A stretch of 64,000 bases of DNA. Origin: Amycolatopsis nigrescens CSC17Ta-90 (GTDB lineage: Bacteria > Actinomycetota > Actinomycetes > Mycobacteriales > Pseudonocardiaceae). Each line of letters begins with the position of its first letter. The stretch's first letter is position 1. A program made the position numbers and the translations under genes. Positions 8,841 through 17,985 of this stretch are shown here, piece after piece. The stretch lies in NCBI RefSeq assembly GCF_000384315.1, contig NZ_ARVW01000001.1:6927001-6991000 (forward strand). Direction: 5' to 3'. The notes below the pieces were generated by a model. It saw nothing but the letters and a program-made list of their open reading frames with translations, had not been told where the DNA came from and did no database searches.

Positions 8841-9165
8841 GGCACCTCCCCGAAGTTGACCGCAGTCTTCCATTCGGCCACGCGCTCCGGAAGTGGATCG
8901 GGAAAATTCCTACTCTAGGGTAGAATCGGCCGGTGTCGAGTGTCATCGCTGTGACAAGTGTGGCGCGAGCAGGTGCATCTTCCCAACGCGCGCTCGGCTG
9001 GAAACTGACATTTCAGCCGGGCATTCGGACGATTTCCGGTGGTAATACGGGTAATACGTAGTTCTTACGTATTTCTACCGACGCCGGATGTCGAGCGGAT
9101 CTTCGCGGCATGACGTATTTTCGCAGGGTATCCGTTTGCGGCAGCCGAAGACCGGAAAGGACGCC
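8841..9165. other. Gene-free divergent spacer, 325 bp
   Basis: Spacer between the DUF2236 gene (minus) and the GNAT gene (plus). It holds a near-palindrome at 8910-8923 (CTACTCTAGGGTAG, one mismatched pair) and the repeat-rich operator-like segment at 9041-9073. It is locally AT-richer than its surroundings. No coding potential was recognised. Confidence 0.6.
9041..9073. promoter_or_regulatory. Operator-like repeat cluster upstream of the GNAT gene
   Basis: A tandem direct repeat GGTAATACG GGTAATACG (9041-9058) runs into a perfect inverted repeat AATACGTA-N5-TACGTATT (9053-9073). A further half-site GACGTATTTT follows at about 9112. The density of one TACGTATT-type word in a promoter-sized gap implies a dedicated DNA-binding regulator, which is not identifiable here. 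Confidence 0.5.
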
Positions 9166-9504
9166 ATGGAAATCGCGGTTTCCGACGCACCCGAGCAGAG
9201 CCGGTACGAGGCAAGGGACGGCTCGGCACTGGCCGGCCTTGCCGCCTACCGGCTCACCACCCGCGGCCTGATCGTGTTCACCCACACGGAGGTGGACCCG
9301 GCCTACGAAGGCAGCGGCGTCGGTTCCAAGCTGGCCAGGGCCGCGCTGGACGACGCCCGCGAACGAGCGCTGCGGATCGTGCCGCGGTGCCCGTTCATCG
9401 CCAACTGGGTGACCCGCCACCCGGAGTACCAGGACCTCGTCTACCACCCACCGGCCACCGAGAACACCGATGCCGCCGATGCCACCGACCAGAAGCCGAT
9501 CTGA
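9166..9504 (+). CDS. GNAT N-acetyltransferase, YjdJ type
   Basis: A 112-aa compact GNAT protein with the YjdJ/NATD1 pattern: DGSALAGLAAYRL, FTHTEVDPAYEGSGVGSKLARAALDDAR (acetyl-CoA pyrophosphate loop EGSGVGSKL), and CPFIANWVTRHPEYQDLV at the C-terminus. Substrates of this family are poorly known. Start ATG 9166 follows GGAAAGGA. The DUF5996 gene lies 18 bp downstream in the same direction, so the two probably share a transcript. Confidence 0.88.
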   Translation: MEIAVSDAPEQSRYEARDGSALAGLAAYRLTTRGLIVFTHTEVDPAYEGSGVGSKLARAALDDARERALRIVPRCPFIANWVTRHPEYQDLVYHPPATENTDAADATDQKPI

Positions 9505-9522
9505 CCTCAGAAAGTTGGTTCC

Positions 9523-10458
9523 ATGGAGCTGTTTCCGGCCATCCCCTTCGACCAGTGGCGCGACACCAAGACGACCGTGCACCTGTTCTGCCAGGTGGTG
9601 GGCAAGATCCGGCTGGCGGCGAGCCCGCGCCGCAACCACTGGTGGAACGTTCCCTTCCACGTCACCGGGCGCGGCATCACCTCCCGCCCGACGGGCCTTG
9701 CCGACGGCAACCCGATCTTCACCGTGGACTTCGACTTCGTCGACCACCGGCTGATCGCGTCCACAGTGGATGGACGTGCGGTGTCGTTCCCGCTGCCCGG
9801 CCACTCGGTGGCCTCGTTCTACCGCGACGTGCTCGAAGCGCTGGAAGCACTCGGCGTGCAGGTGGACATCGCCGACCCCACGCCGTTCGGGTTGCCGGAG
9901 AAACATCCGCCGTTCGCCGAGGACACCGGGCACGCCAGCTACGATCCGGTCTGGATGAACCGAGCCTGGCAGGTGCTCTCGCAGGTGAACCTGGTGCTCG
10001 AAGAGTTCGCGGCCGGCTTCTCCGGCAAGGCCAGCCCGGTGCACCTGTTCTGGCACAGCTTCGATCTCGCGCACACCCGCTTCTCCGACCGCCGCATCCA
10101 CCAGCCCGCTGCCGACCCCGTCACCCGCGAGGCCTACTCACGAGAGGTGGTCAGCTTCGGCTTCTGGTTCGGTGACGACACCGGCGGTGACGCCGCCTTC
10201 TACTCCTACACCGCCCCCGAACCCGCCGGCCTTGCCGAGGAACCGCTGCACCCCACGGCAGCCGCGTGGACCACCAGCGGCGGCGGTCACCTGGCCCTGC
10301 TGCGCTACCAGGACGCCCGCACCGACCCCGACCCGCGGTCCGCCGTGCTCGCCTTCCTCGACAGCGCCTACCACGCCGGCGCCCGCCGGGCAGGCTGGAA
10401 CGTGGACGACCTGGCCTGCCCCGGCGGCGTCACCGCCGCCGGGAGTCCGGGCCGCTGA
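9523..10458 (+). CDS. DUF5996 family protein
   Basis: A 311-aa soluble protein with the DUF5996 hallmarks: N-terminal W(R)DTKTTVHLFCQVVGKIRLA, HWWNVPFHVTGRG, and the later LFWHSFDLAHTRFSDRR and YSREVVSFGFWFGDD blocks. Function is unknown in the family. It probably forms an operon with the YjdJ-type acetyltransferase just upstream. Length is normal and no catalytic motif is evident. Confidence 0.85.
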   Translation: MELFPAIPFDQWRDTKTTVHLFCQVVGKIRLAASPRRNHWWNVPFHVTGRGITSRPTGLADGNPIFTVDFDFVDHRLIASTVDGRAVSFPLPGHSVASFYRDVLEALEALGVQVDIADPTPFGLPEKHPPFAEDTGHASYDPVWMNRAWQVLSQVNLVLEEFAAGFSGKASPVHLFWHSFDLAHTRFSDRRIHQPAADPVTREAYSREVVSFGFWFGDDTGGDAAFYSYTAPEPAGLAEEPLHPTAAAWTTSGGGHLALLRYQDARTDPDPRSAVLAFLDSAYHAGARRAGWNVDDLACPGGVTAAGSPGR

Positions 10459-10522
10459 CCGTCTACTTCGGATGGTCGCGCCGGTGCCGCTGGGTCCAAT
10501 TAGGACTCTCCGGTGACCGGGC

Positions 10523-10891
10523 TCAGCCGCCGGACAGCGGGGACACGTTGAAGCTGTAGTAGTCCTTGTGGGACTCCGAACCGCTGCCCTGGCCCGGCGG
10601 GAAGATGGCGTCGATGAACAGGCCGCCGCCGCAGTCGGGCTCGGCGAACAGGTTGAGCACCGAGTTGCCGGTGCGGTTCGCCAGGTAGTTGGCCTGCTCG
10701 CCGAGCAGGCCCTGGACGTTGTAGCACTTGCGCGGTTCCAGATCGTTGATCGGGACCGGGAACGGCACCGTCGGGGCCGACCAGATGGCGCTGTCGGCGG
10801 CCGGCGTCGCGCTCGCGTTCCCGGCCGTCCCGGTCAGCAACGCGGCGGACGCGGCCAGCACCACGGCGCCGGGCAGAACACGGTGGACCAT
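10523..10891 (-). CDS. Secreted small hypothetical protein
   Basis: A 122-aa protein with a clear Sec signal peptide (hydrophobic VLPGAVVLAASAALLTG, then ASA-type cleavage near residue 29) and a mature domain of about 90 aa with two cysteines (CYNVQG and EPDCGGG), probably one disulfide. No family is recognised. GGGGAGG lies upstream of ATG 10891; a GTG one codon earlier (10894) is equally possible. Divergent from another secreted protein at 11069. Confidence 0.7.
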   Translation of the reverse strand: MVHRVLPGAVVLAASAALLTGTAGNASATPAADSAIWSAPTVPFPVPINDLEPRKCYNVQGLLGEQANYLANRTGNSVLNLFAEPDCGGGLFIDAIFPPGQGSGSESHKDYYSFNVSPLSGG

Positions 10892-11068
10892 CACGAAGTA
10901 CCTCCCCTTTCAGGCTGAACCCGCTCCGGATCTTGCCAGAGGAGTGGACGGGACATGACCGGAACACTCAAACCGGGTCTGATCAGCGAGGGTTTGCGGT
11001 AACGCCCGCCGTCCTGGGCTCGATATCCCACTCGACACCATGGGGTGACGCACAGTGGGGGACTGCAC

Positions 11069-12076
11069 ATGCGAATCCGGGTCGTTCTGCTCGCCGCGGC
11101 GAGTGCCCTGCTGACCGTCATGCCGCTGGCTTCAGCGCAGACCAGCGAGGCCGGCTGCGTCTGGTCGGAAACGCCGATCCCTCCCGCGGATATCGTGGGG
11201 CTGCCGTATGTCGCGGGTGGCACTGGGCAGGGCGACTTCGCCGGCTTCGTGCAATGGGTGAGCCCAGGGGGCGAGTTCTTCAAGGACATGGTGCTGTGGA
11301 ACCGCGACGGCTCGTTCGGCCGCAAGCAACAGCCCCCGGCCGGCTTCACGCTGACGAGTGCGGTGGACGAGAACAGTTCCGGCACCGTGTTGCTCTACGC
11401 GACAAGGCCCGACGAGCCCGGCTCCGAGATCTTCCGCTACCACGGTGGGCACCAGGGCCTGGGTGTCTACGAGCGGCTGCCCAGGCCCGAGGGTTTCGGG
11501 GCGGTGACGCCGGTGGCGATCAACGATCGTGGCGATGTGCTGGGCGAAGCCGACGACAAGAACGGACACTCGGCACCCTGGCTGTGGCCCGGTGACGGCG
11601 GTTCCCCGGTCACGATCACGCTGCCCGCGGACAACTCCTTCATCGCCGCCGACGACCTCGACAACGACGGAACCGCCCTGCTCTACCTCGCCAAGGGTTC
11701 GCACCTGTGGCGCGCCGGCCAGGTGATTCCCCTCGCCACTCCGGAGGGCTACCGGTTGACCTCCGCTCGCTCGATCCGCGGTGGAATCGTCGTCGGCTCC
11801 GCCCGCGCCCTCGACGATGTGGCCACGTACCAAGGTTTCCTCTGGATCGACCCCGCCAAGCCCCAGCCGATCAAGGACAGCGCCTTCGGCGACTTCGTCA
11901 CCAGCGGCGGCATGGTCGTCGGCCGAGATCCCGGCTTCGCCCCGGCGGTCTGGCAGCACACGACCTTCGTGGACACCTTCCCGGCCAACGGTTCGCCGAC
12001 CGCGGTCTTCGACGACGGCAGCATCCTCGGTGCACGTTCCGGCGGCTACTCGGTCTGGCGCGGCGCCTGCCCCTGA
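11069..12076 (+). CDS. Secreted beta-propeller-like hypothetical protein
   Basis: A 335-aa exported protein: signal peptide in residues 1-24 (LLAAASALLTVMPLASA), then repeats of about 45-55 aa with alternating strands, such as VAINDRGDVLGEA, ADDLDNDGTALLYLA, SIRGGIVVGSA and VTSGGMVVGRD. These resemble HAF-type or other blades of a beta-propeller. One Cys sits at each end of the mature chain (GCVWSE and RGACP), suggesting disulfide closure of the propeller. Function unknown. Start ATG 11069 follows GTGGGGG. Confidence 0.72.
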   Translation: MRIRVVLLAAASALLTVMPLASAQTSEAGCVWSETPIPPADIVGLPYVAGGTGQGDFAGFVQWVSPGGEFFKDMVLWNRDGSFGRKQQPPAGFTLTSAVDENSSGTVLLYATRPDEPGSEIFRYHGGHQGLGVYERLPRPEGFGAVTPVAINDRGDVLGEADDKNGHSAPWLWPGDGGSPVTITLPADNSFIAADDLDNDGTALLYLAKGSHLWRAGQVIPLATPEGYRLTSARSIRGGIVVGSARALDDVATYQGFLWIDPAKPQPIKDSAFGDFVTSGGMVVGRDPGFAPAVWQHTTFVDTFPANGSPTAVFDDGSILGARSGGYSVWRGACP

Positions 12077-12080
12077 CCGG

Positions 12081-12596
12081 TCAATGCTCGATCGGGGTGA
12101 GCATGCGGTGCGGCCGGTCGAGTGCGCTGGCGACGCGGTCGTCGCGGCGCATGGCGTTCCGTCCGGTGCCGGGGCGCACGATCAGATCGGCGGGCGGGGG
12201 AGTGTGGCCGCAGGCCGGGCAGTGGCCGTGGTCGTCGAGGTCGGTGCCGCAGGCGGCGTGGCTGAAGACGCGGGTGGGATGCGGTCCGGTGGTGTACTGC
12301 TCGCCCCACTTGGACAGGGTGAAGATGGTGGGCCACAAGGCATGGCCGGCGTCGGTGAGCAGGTACTCCGGATGTCCGTCGCGGTCTTCCCTGGTGAGCA
12401 CGCCCGCGTCGAGGAGGGTTTCCAGGCGGGCGGTGAGCACGGCCCGGGAGATGTCGAGGTGCTCGCGGAGGTCGGTGAAGCGGCGCACCCCGTAGAAGCA
12501 ATCGCGCAGGATCAGCAGGGTCCAGCGTTCCCCGACCACTTCGAGTGCGCGGGCGAGGTAACAGCCTTGCTGGTCGTATCCGGTTCCCAGTGCCAC
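12081..12596 (-). CDS. HxlR-family transcriptional regulator
   Basis: A 171-aa HxlR winged-helix protein: CYLARALEVVGERWTLLILRDCFYGVRRFTDLREHLDISRAVLTARLETLLDAG spans the family domain. The single N-terminal Cys (C12) typical of redox- or electrophile-sensing members is present. A C-terminal CxxC (GHCPACGH) plus an upstream Cys and His could form a small zinc site. Divergent from an MFS exporter across 61 bp that contains two palindromic operators, so it very likely represses the exporter. GTG start at 12596. Confidence 0.92.
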   Translation of the reverse strand: MALGTGYDQQGCYLARALEVVGERWTLLILRDCFYGVRRFTDLREHLDISRAVLTARLETLLDAGVLTREDRDGHPEYLLTDAGHALWPTIFTLSKWGEQYTTGPHPTRVFSHAACGTDLDDHGHCPACGHTPPPADLIVRPGTGRNAMRRDDRVASALDRPHRMLTPIEH

Positions 12597-12618
12597 GGGT
12601 CCAGCCTACCCGGCATAT

Positions 12619-12668
12619 GGTCTGTTCACCAGACCGATAGTGTGCAATGGTGGTCTGGTGAACAGACT
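12619..12668. promoter_or_regulatory. Twin HxlR operators between regulator and MFS gene
   Basis: Site 1 (12619-12635) is GGTCTG-N5-CAGACC. Site 2 (12652-12668) is its reverse complement with one mismatch (GGTCTG-N5-CAGACT). Centres lie 33 bp apart, about three helical turns, so bound dimers would sit on the same DNA face. Site 2 covers the assigned GTG start of the MFS gene. The most likely ligand is the adjacent HxlR protein (inferred). Confidence 0.65.
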
Positions 12669-14076
12669 GAGCATCGCATCCGGCGCCGGCCGGACCGTGC
12701 GGGAGCAGGGCACGCGCTTCGTGCCGGCGCTCGCGCTGACCTCGATCAGCACGTTCGTGGCCATGGTGGCCTACGCGGGTCCGCTGGGAAACGCGACGAC
12801 GCTCGCGGGGGCGCTGCACGCCTCGCCGGGGGCGGCGACGTGGATCTTGAGCTCGATGAGCGTCGGACTGGCGGTCAGCTTGCTGACCGCGGGAACGCTG
12901 GCCGACCAGGCCGGTCGCCGGCGCGTCTTCGTGCTGGGGTCGGGCGTGTTCGCGGCCGGCTCGGTGCTGTGCGCGCTGGCGAGCGAGCCGGTGCTGTTCG
13001 TGACCGGCAGGCTCGTCGCAGGGGTGGGTGCCGCCGGCATGATCGCGACCGGGCTGGGACTGGTGGCTGCGGTGGTCTCTGCGGCCACTGAGACCACCCA
13101 GCGGACCAGGTCGGCCGCCTGGTGGGGAGCCAGCATGGGGCTGGGCATCGCGGCCGGCCCCTTGGTGACCGGCTTGTTCGACCTGACGACGTGGTGGCAG
13201 GCGACGTACTGGCTGCTCGCGGCGGCCGGCGTCGTCGTCGCGGTGGTCGCGCGATGGTGCTTCACCGAGACGGCGGCGCACCCGGAACGGCGACTCGACC
13301 TGCTCGGCGCCGCGCTGATGACCGCGGGGTTCGCCACCATGCTGATCGCCATGATCGAGGCGCGGCAGGGCGACGCCGTGGTCGCGCTGGTGTGCGGCGG
13401 GGTCGCGGTGGTCGCGTTGGCGGCGTTCGTGGTCAGCCAGAAACGCGGCCGCTCGCCGATGGTGCGGCCCGAGCTGTTCCGACGCGAGGGTTTCGCGGTG
13501 GCCACGGTGGCGGCGGCGAGCACCGGTGCCGGGGTGATCGCGCTGATGTCCTTCGCCTGCACCTTCCTCACCGCGGGCATGGGGCTGACCAGCCTGCAGG
13601 CCGCCCTCGCGCTCGGGCTCTGGTCGTTCACCAGCGCGGTGCCCGCCGTGCTCAGCCGCCACCTGGCGCCGCGACTGAGCGGCACCGCCCAGCTGACCAT
13701 CGGGTTGGCCGCCACCGGGGCCGGACTGCTGCTGCTCACCGGTCTCGGCTCGGCCTCGACCGTGGGGCGGCTGCTGCCCGGCCTGCTGATCGCCGGCCTC
13801 GCCACCGGTGTCCTCAACAGCGGCCTCGGCCGGCAGGCGGTCGCCACCGTGCCCGCGGAGCACGCGGCCATGGGCACCGGGGTGAACAACACGGCCCGCT
13901 ACCTCGGCGCCTCCATCGGGGTCACCGTCGTCACCATCCTCGCCGCCGGTCGCAGTGCCGACACCGCCGCCCAGTTCACCGGATGGAACCAGGTCACCGT
14001 GCTGACCGGGATCATCTCGCTCGCCGGGGCGCTGTCCGTGCTGGTGTTGTCCCGGCTGCCTAGCCGGTCGAACTGA
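12658..14076 (+). CDS. MFS drug exporter (DHA2/QacA-like)
   Basis: A membrane transporter of about 472 aa with 12-14 helices. The motif A-like loop is GTLADQAGRRRVFVLGSG, and motif C-like glycine-rich helix 5 is WWGASMGLGIAAGPLVTGLF. Such proton-driven exporters remove drugs or toxic metabolites. It is probably repressed by the divergent HxlR regulator and induced by its ligand. The GTG at 12658 lies within operator site 2 and has no clear Shine-Dalgarno, so the message may be leaderless or the true start slightly downstream. Its 3' end overlaps the convergent gene by 17 bp. Confidence 0.88.
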   Translation: MNRLSIASGAGRTVREQGTRFVPALALTSISTFVAMVAYAGPLGNATTLAGALHASPGAATWILSSMSVGLAVSLLTAGTLADQAGRRRVFVLGSGVFAAGSVLCALASEPVLFVTGRLVAGVGAAGMIATGLGLVAAVVSAATETTQRTRSAAWWGASMGLGIAAGPLVTGLFDLTTWWQATYWLLAAAGVVVAVVARWCFTETAAHPERRLDLLGAALMTAGFATMLIAMIEARQGDAVVALVCGGVAVVALAAFVVSQKRGRSPMVRPELFRREGFAVATVAAASTGAGVIALMSFACTFLTAGMGLTSLQAALALGLWSFTSAVPAVLSRHLAPRLSGTAQLTIGLAATGAGLLLLTGLGSASTVGRLLPGLLIAGLATGVLNSGLGRQAVATVPAEHAAMGTGVNNTARYLGASIGVTVVTILAAGRSADTAAQFTGWNQVTVLTGIISLAGALSVLVLSRLPSRSN

Positions 14077-14959
14077 GCATGCCGTTGCGCTTGAGGATCG
14101 AAAGGGCGCTCACCGTGGCGTAACCGCGCCATTCCAGGGTGGCCGCGGCGGAATAGTTGGCGAAGTCGACGAGCCAGCCTCCGTCGCGCTGCTGCCGGTC
14201 CGCGAGACGGTTTAGCTCGGCGTCGATCACGTCCGGCGCGAACAGGCTCCGCGCCGGACGGTCGGGCAGGGCCGCGAAATCCAGCGGACGCATCATTTCG
14301 TCCTCGGCGCCGCCGTCGACGTGCACGAGCCCGTTCTCGGGGAGGTAGTCGCGGAGATGGTCCAGCAGCTCGGTTGCCTCGGGATGGGTGTCGTGCGCGG
14401 CGTCGAGGAACTGCACGGCGAAGGCGAGCACGAGGGCGTGCGGCCGGTCATCGAGCTTGCGGATCGCGGACAGGCAGTACTCGGTGGCGCGGGCGAGCCA
14501 GGGGTGGGCGGCCACGTCCGGATCGTGCGCGGCGACGCGGTGGGCGGTCGCCGTGACGATCGCGGAGATCTGCAGCGAAGACACGTTCGGGTCGGCGTTC
14601 GCCCAGAACGGCGCGCAGCCGGCCGGATTGGTCACGGGCAGCGCGAAGGGCAACCCGCCGTCGGGCAGGGTCACCGAGGCAAGCCAGTCGCAGAGCTCGG
14701 TGGCCTGCGGGCTCCGAGCCGGGGTGATCTCCGCGAACACCTCGAACGCGTGCAGCGCCGGTCCGGTCTGGCTCTCCGCGGACCGCAGGTCGGGCTCGAG
14801 GCCCCAGCCGAAACCGCCGTCGGGGTTGCGATAGGCCGCGAGGGCGGCGAGGGTCGCCGCTGGATCGCCTTCGCCGAGCAGATGCCGGTAGCGGTGACGG
14901 TCGAGGAGCCGGGCGTGCGTGGCAAGGAAATCCGAAGCCAGGGAAAGGTCGACGTGCAT
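14060..14959 (-). CDS. Prenyltransferase/squalene-cyclase-like toroid protein
   Basis: About 299 aa built from alpha-alpha repeats with QW-like turns: AAYRNPDGGFGWGLEPD, ASVTLPDGGLPFALP and ADRQQRDGGWLVDFANYSAAATLEWRGYATV. This matches the terpenoid-cyclase/protein-prenyltransferase alpha-alpha toroid, but no DxDD or zinc-ligand motif is seen, so catalysis is doubtful. ATG 14959 is chosen; ATGs at 14968 and 14971 are alternatives. Convergent with the MFS exporter. Confidence 0.72.
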   Translation of the reverse strand: MHVDLSLASDFLATHARLLDRHRYRHLLGEGDPAATLAALAAYRNPDGGFGWGLEPDLRSAESQTGPALHAFEVFAEITPARSPQATELCDWLASVTLPDGGLPFALPVTNPAGCAPFWANADPNVSSLQISAIVTATAHRVAAHDPDVAAHPWLARATEYCLSAIRKLDDRPHALVLAFAVQFLDAAHDTHPEATELLDHLRDYLPENGLVHVDGGAEDEMMRPLDFAALPDRPARSLFAPDVIDAELNRLADRQQRDGGWLVDFANYSAAATLEWRGYATVSALSILKRNGMLSSTG

Positions 14960-15021
14960 GTGCCCCATCATGCGCGGGCGGTCACGGCCCGTCTTGCATG
15001 ATTCGGACGTCCTGACCGGTT

Positions 15022-17985
15022 TCAGAGCCGTTCGATCCAGACGTCGCGGAACCTCGGATTGGCCCCGGGATCGCCGTGGTCCTGCAACCGGATCGAGCCC
15101 GGCGACGGGTCCTCCGGCCGCCCCGCTCCGGTGCTGCCGTCGATTGCCACATCGTCGTGTACCAGCCGGCCGTTCCACCACACGGTCACCCGTGCGTCGG
15201 CCACCTTGGTGCCGTCGCTGCCGAAGCGTGCCGCCCGGAACTCGATGTCGTAGGTCTGCCACGTGCGCGGCGCGGTTGCCGCGTTCACGTCCGGCGCCTT
15301 CTTGGTGTAGACCGCGCCGGCGTCGTTCGTCTTCGGCGCGGTGACGCCGAAGGACTCCAGCACTTGGATTTCGTAGCGTTCCTGGATGTACACCCCGCTG
15401 TTGCCGCGGGCCTGTCCGGTCACGTCCGGCGGGTAGTCCGGCTGGTACCACTCGGCGTGCAGCCGGAAGTCGCCGAACTTCTCCTTCGTGCGGATGTCCC
15501 CGCCGAGCGACTCCATCGAGCCGTCCGCCACCGGCCACGCCGCCGGGCCGCCGGCCGTCGCCTCCCAGGCGTCCAGATCCGTCCCGTCGAACAGGGGGAT
15601 CCGCTCGGTGGGCGTTACGGTGATCTTGTCGAGGTTCACGTGGCCGTCGTCCTCGGGTTCGTAGACGAAGGCGATCGTGTTCGCGCCGGCGCGCAACGGC
15701 ACCGATTCGACGTGGGTGGCCCACTGGTCCCAGGTGCCCGTGCTGGCGAGCCAGATCTGCTTCTGCTTCACGCCGTTGACGTACAGGCTCATTGATTTGG
15801 TCACCGGCGCCGGATCGGGGTTCGGCCCGTTCGCGTACCGCAGGGCAATGTCGTACCGGCCGTCCTGGCCTGCCCGGACGGCGAACGTGGTGCTGGTGCC
15901 CGGTTCCCAGTTGCGGTCGACGAATCCGGCGCCCGAATAGCCGGCGTGGTTGGTGTTGAAGCCGGTGCCGCCGGCCAGCGCGGCGGACTCCGCCTCGTAC
16001 TCCGGCGGCGGCACCGAACCGTCCGGCAGCGTGTTGAGGGTGTACCACGCCTCCGTGCTCCACAGCTCGTCGCCGGACTCCGCGGCGAACGGGCGCGGGG
16101 AGTGCACGTACACCACGCGGCCCGGCCGCAGGCCGTCCACCATCAGCGTCACCGTCTTCCGGTCCGCCGACAGCGCCGCCGAGGTCACGTCGAGGGTCTC
16201 TTCGTCCACCTTGGGGCCGCCGTACTGCGGTGTCGGCACGTACCGCCACTGCGCGGCCTGGTACTTCGACGCCAGGTCCCGCGCGGTCTCCTCGGACAGC
16301 GGCTGGGTGTACTCGATCTCGAACCCGCCGTCGACCGCGCGCATGGCGAGCATGTCGAACGCGTCACTACCGCTGAGGGAAAGCTTCTGCAGGCCGTGCT
16401 TGAGCTTGCCGGCCTGTCCCCAGTTGCCGCCCGCGCCGATACCACCGGTGTAGATCGCGCCGTCCGGGCCGAGGCTGATCCGGCTGACACCGGACTCCAG
16501 GCCCTGCGTCATCCGGAACACCGCGCCCTGGTACTCGCCGCCGACCTTCTCCAGGTAGGCCCGTTGCAGCCCGCCGTAGGTCACGTCGCCGAAGACCAGC
16601 TGCCCGGCGAACACGCCGTTGGGCAGTACCACCGGGTTGCTCGGCGAGTTCGAGATCTCGCCGTGCGGCAACCAGAGCACCGGCTCGGTCACCGGCTTGC
16701 CGTCGAACGGGCCGTCGGGGTTCATGTGGTGGTTGAAGAAGCGGTCCTGCTCGATGCGCACCAGCTTCGACGTCGGCAGGTACGCGCCCTGGTTGTCGGT
16801 GACGAAGATGTCGCCGTCCTGGCCCCAGCCGATGCCGTTCGGCGTGCGCAGCCCACCGGCCACATAGGACACTTCACCGGTGTTCTTGTCGATCTTGAGG
16901 GTGCTGCCGCGGTTGGGCGCGGGCTGCGGGTCGGCGGTGGCGCCGCCGTGGTTCATCGCGATGCCGAGGCTGACGTAGAAGTACCCGTCCCGGTACAGCA
17001 GGCCGAACGCGAACTCGTGGTAATTGCCGCCGAACGGCCAGGTCGCGATCCGGCGGTACTCGTCGGTGACCTCGTCACCATCGGTGTCGACGAGCGCGGT
17101 CAGCCCCTTCTTCTCGGACACGTAGAGCGTGCCGTCGACGTACTTGATGCCCATCGGCTCCTGGAGGTCGCCGGCGATCTTCTTGGTCGTCACCTTCGAC
17201 GGGTCGGTCGTGCCGGTGACGCCGTCGATCAGGTAGACCTCGCCGAGCACGGTCTCCTGCGCGCCGCCCCAGGTGGAGATGGCCATCCTGCCGTCCGGCA
17301 ACCAGTCCATGCCGGTGACCTGCGGCTCGAAGCCCGCGGGGCGCAGATCGGTCAGCGTGTAGCCGGGGTGCACCCCGGTCAGCGGCAGCCCGTCGCCAGG
17401 GGACTCCGTGACGCCCTCGCACTGCTTGCGCCCGGGGGAGGTGACCCGCGTGACGTCGGCGTCAGTGCTCAGCGCCGAGTTGGGTACGACGGAGAAACCG
17501 CTCGCGCCGGGCGGTTTCCATTCGAGCCTGAGCCGCTGGTCGAAGTCCGCGTCGAAGTGATCGATGCGCAGCGGCTGGTAGCCCTCGGCAAGCTCGATCG
17601 AACCGTCCTTCGGGGTCGCCCCGTGCCGGCCGCCGTGGTCGATGACCTGTGCGCCGCCGACGAGCAGCCGGGCACCGTCGTCGCTGGTGAGCCGGAAGTC
17701 GTACTTGCCGGCGGTGTCGATGTCGAGGTAACCGGTGACCTCGGTGACGAACCGGTCGGTGATCCCGAAGTGCTCCGCGGAGGACCAGTCGATCGTCGGC
17801 ATGAGCTTGTCGATGTTGGGCGTCTGACTGGGTTTGAGCGTGCAGTAGTGCTCCAGCGGGACCTGCACGTCGAACACCCGCAGCGTCACTCCCGGTTCCT
17901 GCGGCGGGATGTCGGGCTGCGCGAGGGCCGGGGCGGGAAGACCGATGGCCAGAACTACGGCGAGCAGGGCGACGAACGGCCGCAT
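15022..17985 (-). CDS. Secreted multidomain protein: PA14, sorbosone-dehydrogenase-like propeller, CBM, DUF1080
   Basis: A 987-aa exported protein. Order: signal peptide (1-22, APALAQ cleavage); PA14-like domain (about 35-170; YDFRLTSDDGARLLVGG); a six- or seven-bladed propeller related to soluble glucose/sorbosone dehydrogenases (about 205-560; FEPQVTGMDWLPDGRMAISTWGG, GIGWGQDGDIFVTDNQG, RISLGPDGAIYTGG); a linker; a CBM6/35-like domain (about 665-795; YEAESAALAGG); and DUF1080, the 3-keto-disaccharide hydrolase/LamG-like fold (about 800-987). It probably acts on extracellular glycans or 3-keto-sugars (inferred). GAGGAGGAAGG precedes ATG 17985. Similar long proteins occur in Planctomycetes and some actinomycetes. 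Confidence 0.85.
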   Translation of the reverse strand: MRPFVALLAVVLAIGLPAPALAQPDIPPQEPGVTLRVFDVQVPLEHYCTLKPSQTPNIDKLMPTIDWSSAEHFGITDRFVTEVTGYLDIDTAGKYDFRLTSDDGARLLVGGAQVIDHGGRHGATPKDGSIELAEGYQPLRIDHFDADFDQRLRLEWKPPGASGFSVVPNSALSTDADVTRVTSPGRKQCEGVTESPGDGLPLTGVHPGYTLTDLRPAGFEPQVTGMDWLPDGRMAISTWGGAQETVLGEVYLIDGVTGTTDPSKVTTKKIAGDLQEPMGIKYVDGTLYVSEKKGLTALVDTDGDEVTDEYRRIATWPFGGNYHEFAFGLLYRDGYFYVSLGIAMNHGGATADPQPAPNRGSTLKIDKNTGEVSYVAGGLRTPNGIGWGQDGDIFVTDNQGAYLPTSKLVRIEQDRFFNHHMNPDGPFDGKPVTEPVLWLPHGEISNSPSNPVVLPNGVFAGQLVFGDVTYGGLQRAYLEKVGGEYQGAVFRMTQGLESGVSRISLGPDGAIYTGGIGAGGNWGQAGKLKHGLQKLSLSGSDAFDMLAMRAVDGGFEIEYTQPLSEETARDLASKYQAAQWRYVPTPQYGGPKVDEETLDVTSAALSADRKTVTLMVDGLRPGRVVYVHSPRPFAAESGDELWSTEAWYTLNTLPDGSVPPPEYEAESAALAGGTGFNTNHAGYSGAGFVDRNWEPGTSTTFAVRAGQDGRYDIALRYANGPNPDPAPVTKSMSLYVNGVKQKQIWLASTGTWDQWATHVESVPLRAGANTIAFVYEPEDDGHVNLDKITVTPTERIPLFDGTDLDAWEATAGGPAAWPVADGSMESLGGDIRTKEKFGDFRLHAEWYQPDYPPDVTGQARGNSGVYIQERYEIQVLESFGVTAPKTNDAGAVYTKKAPDVNAATAPRTWQTYDIEFRAARFGSDGTKVADARVTVWWNGRLVHDDVAIDGSTGAGRPEDPSPGSIRLQDHGDPGANPRFRDVWIERL

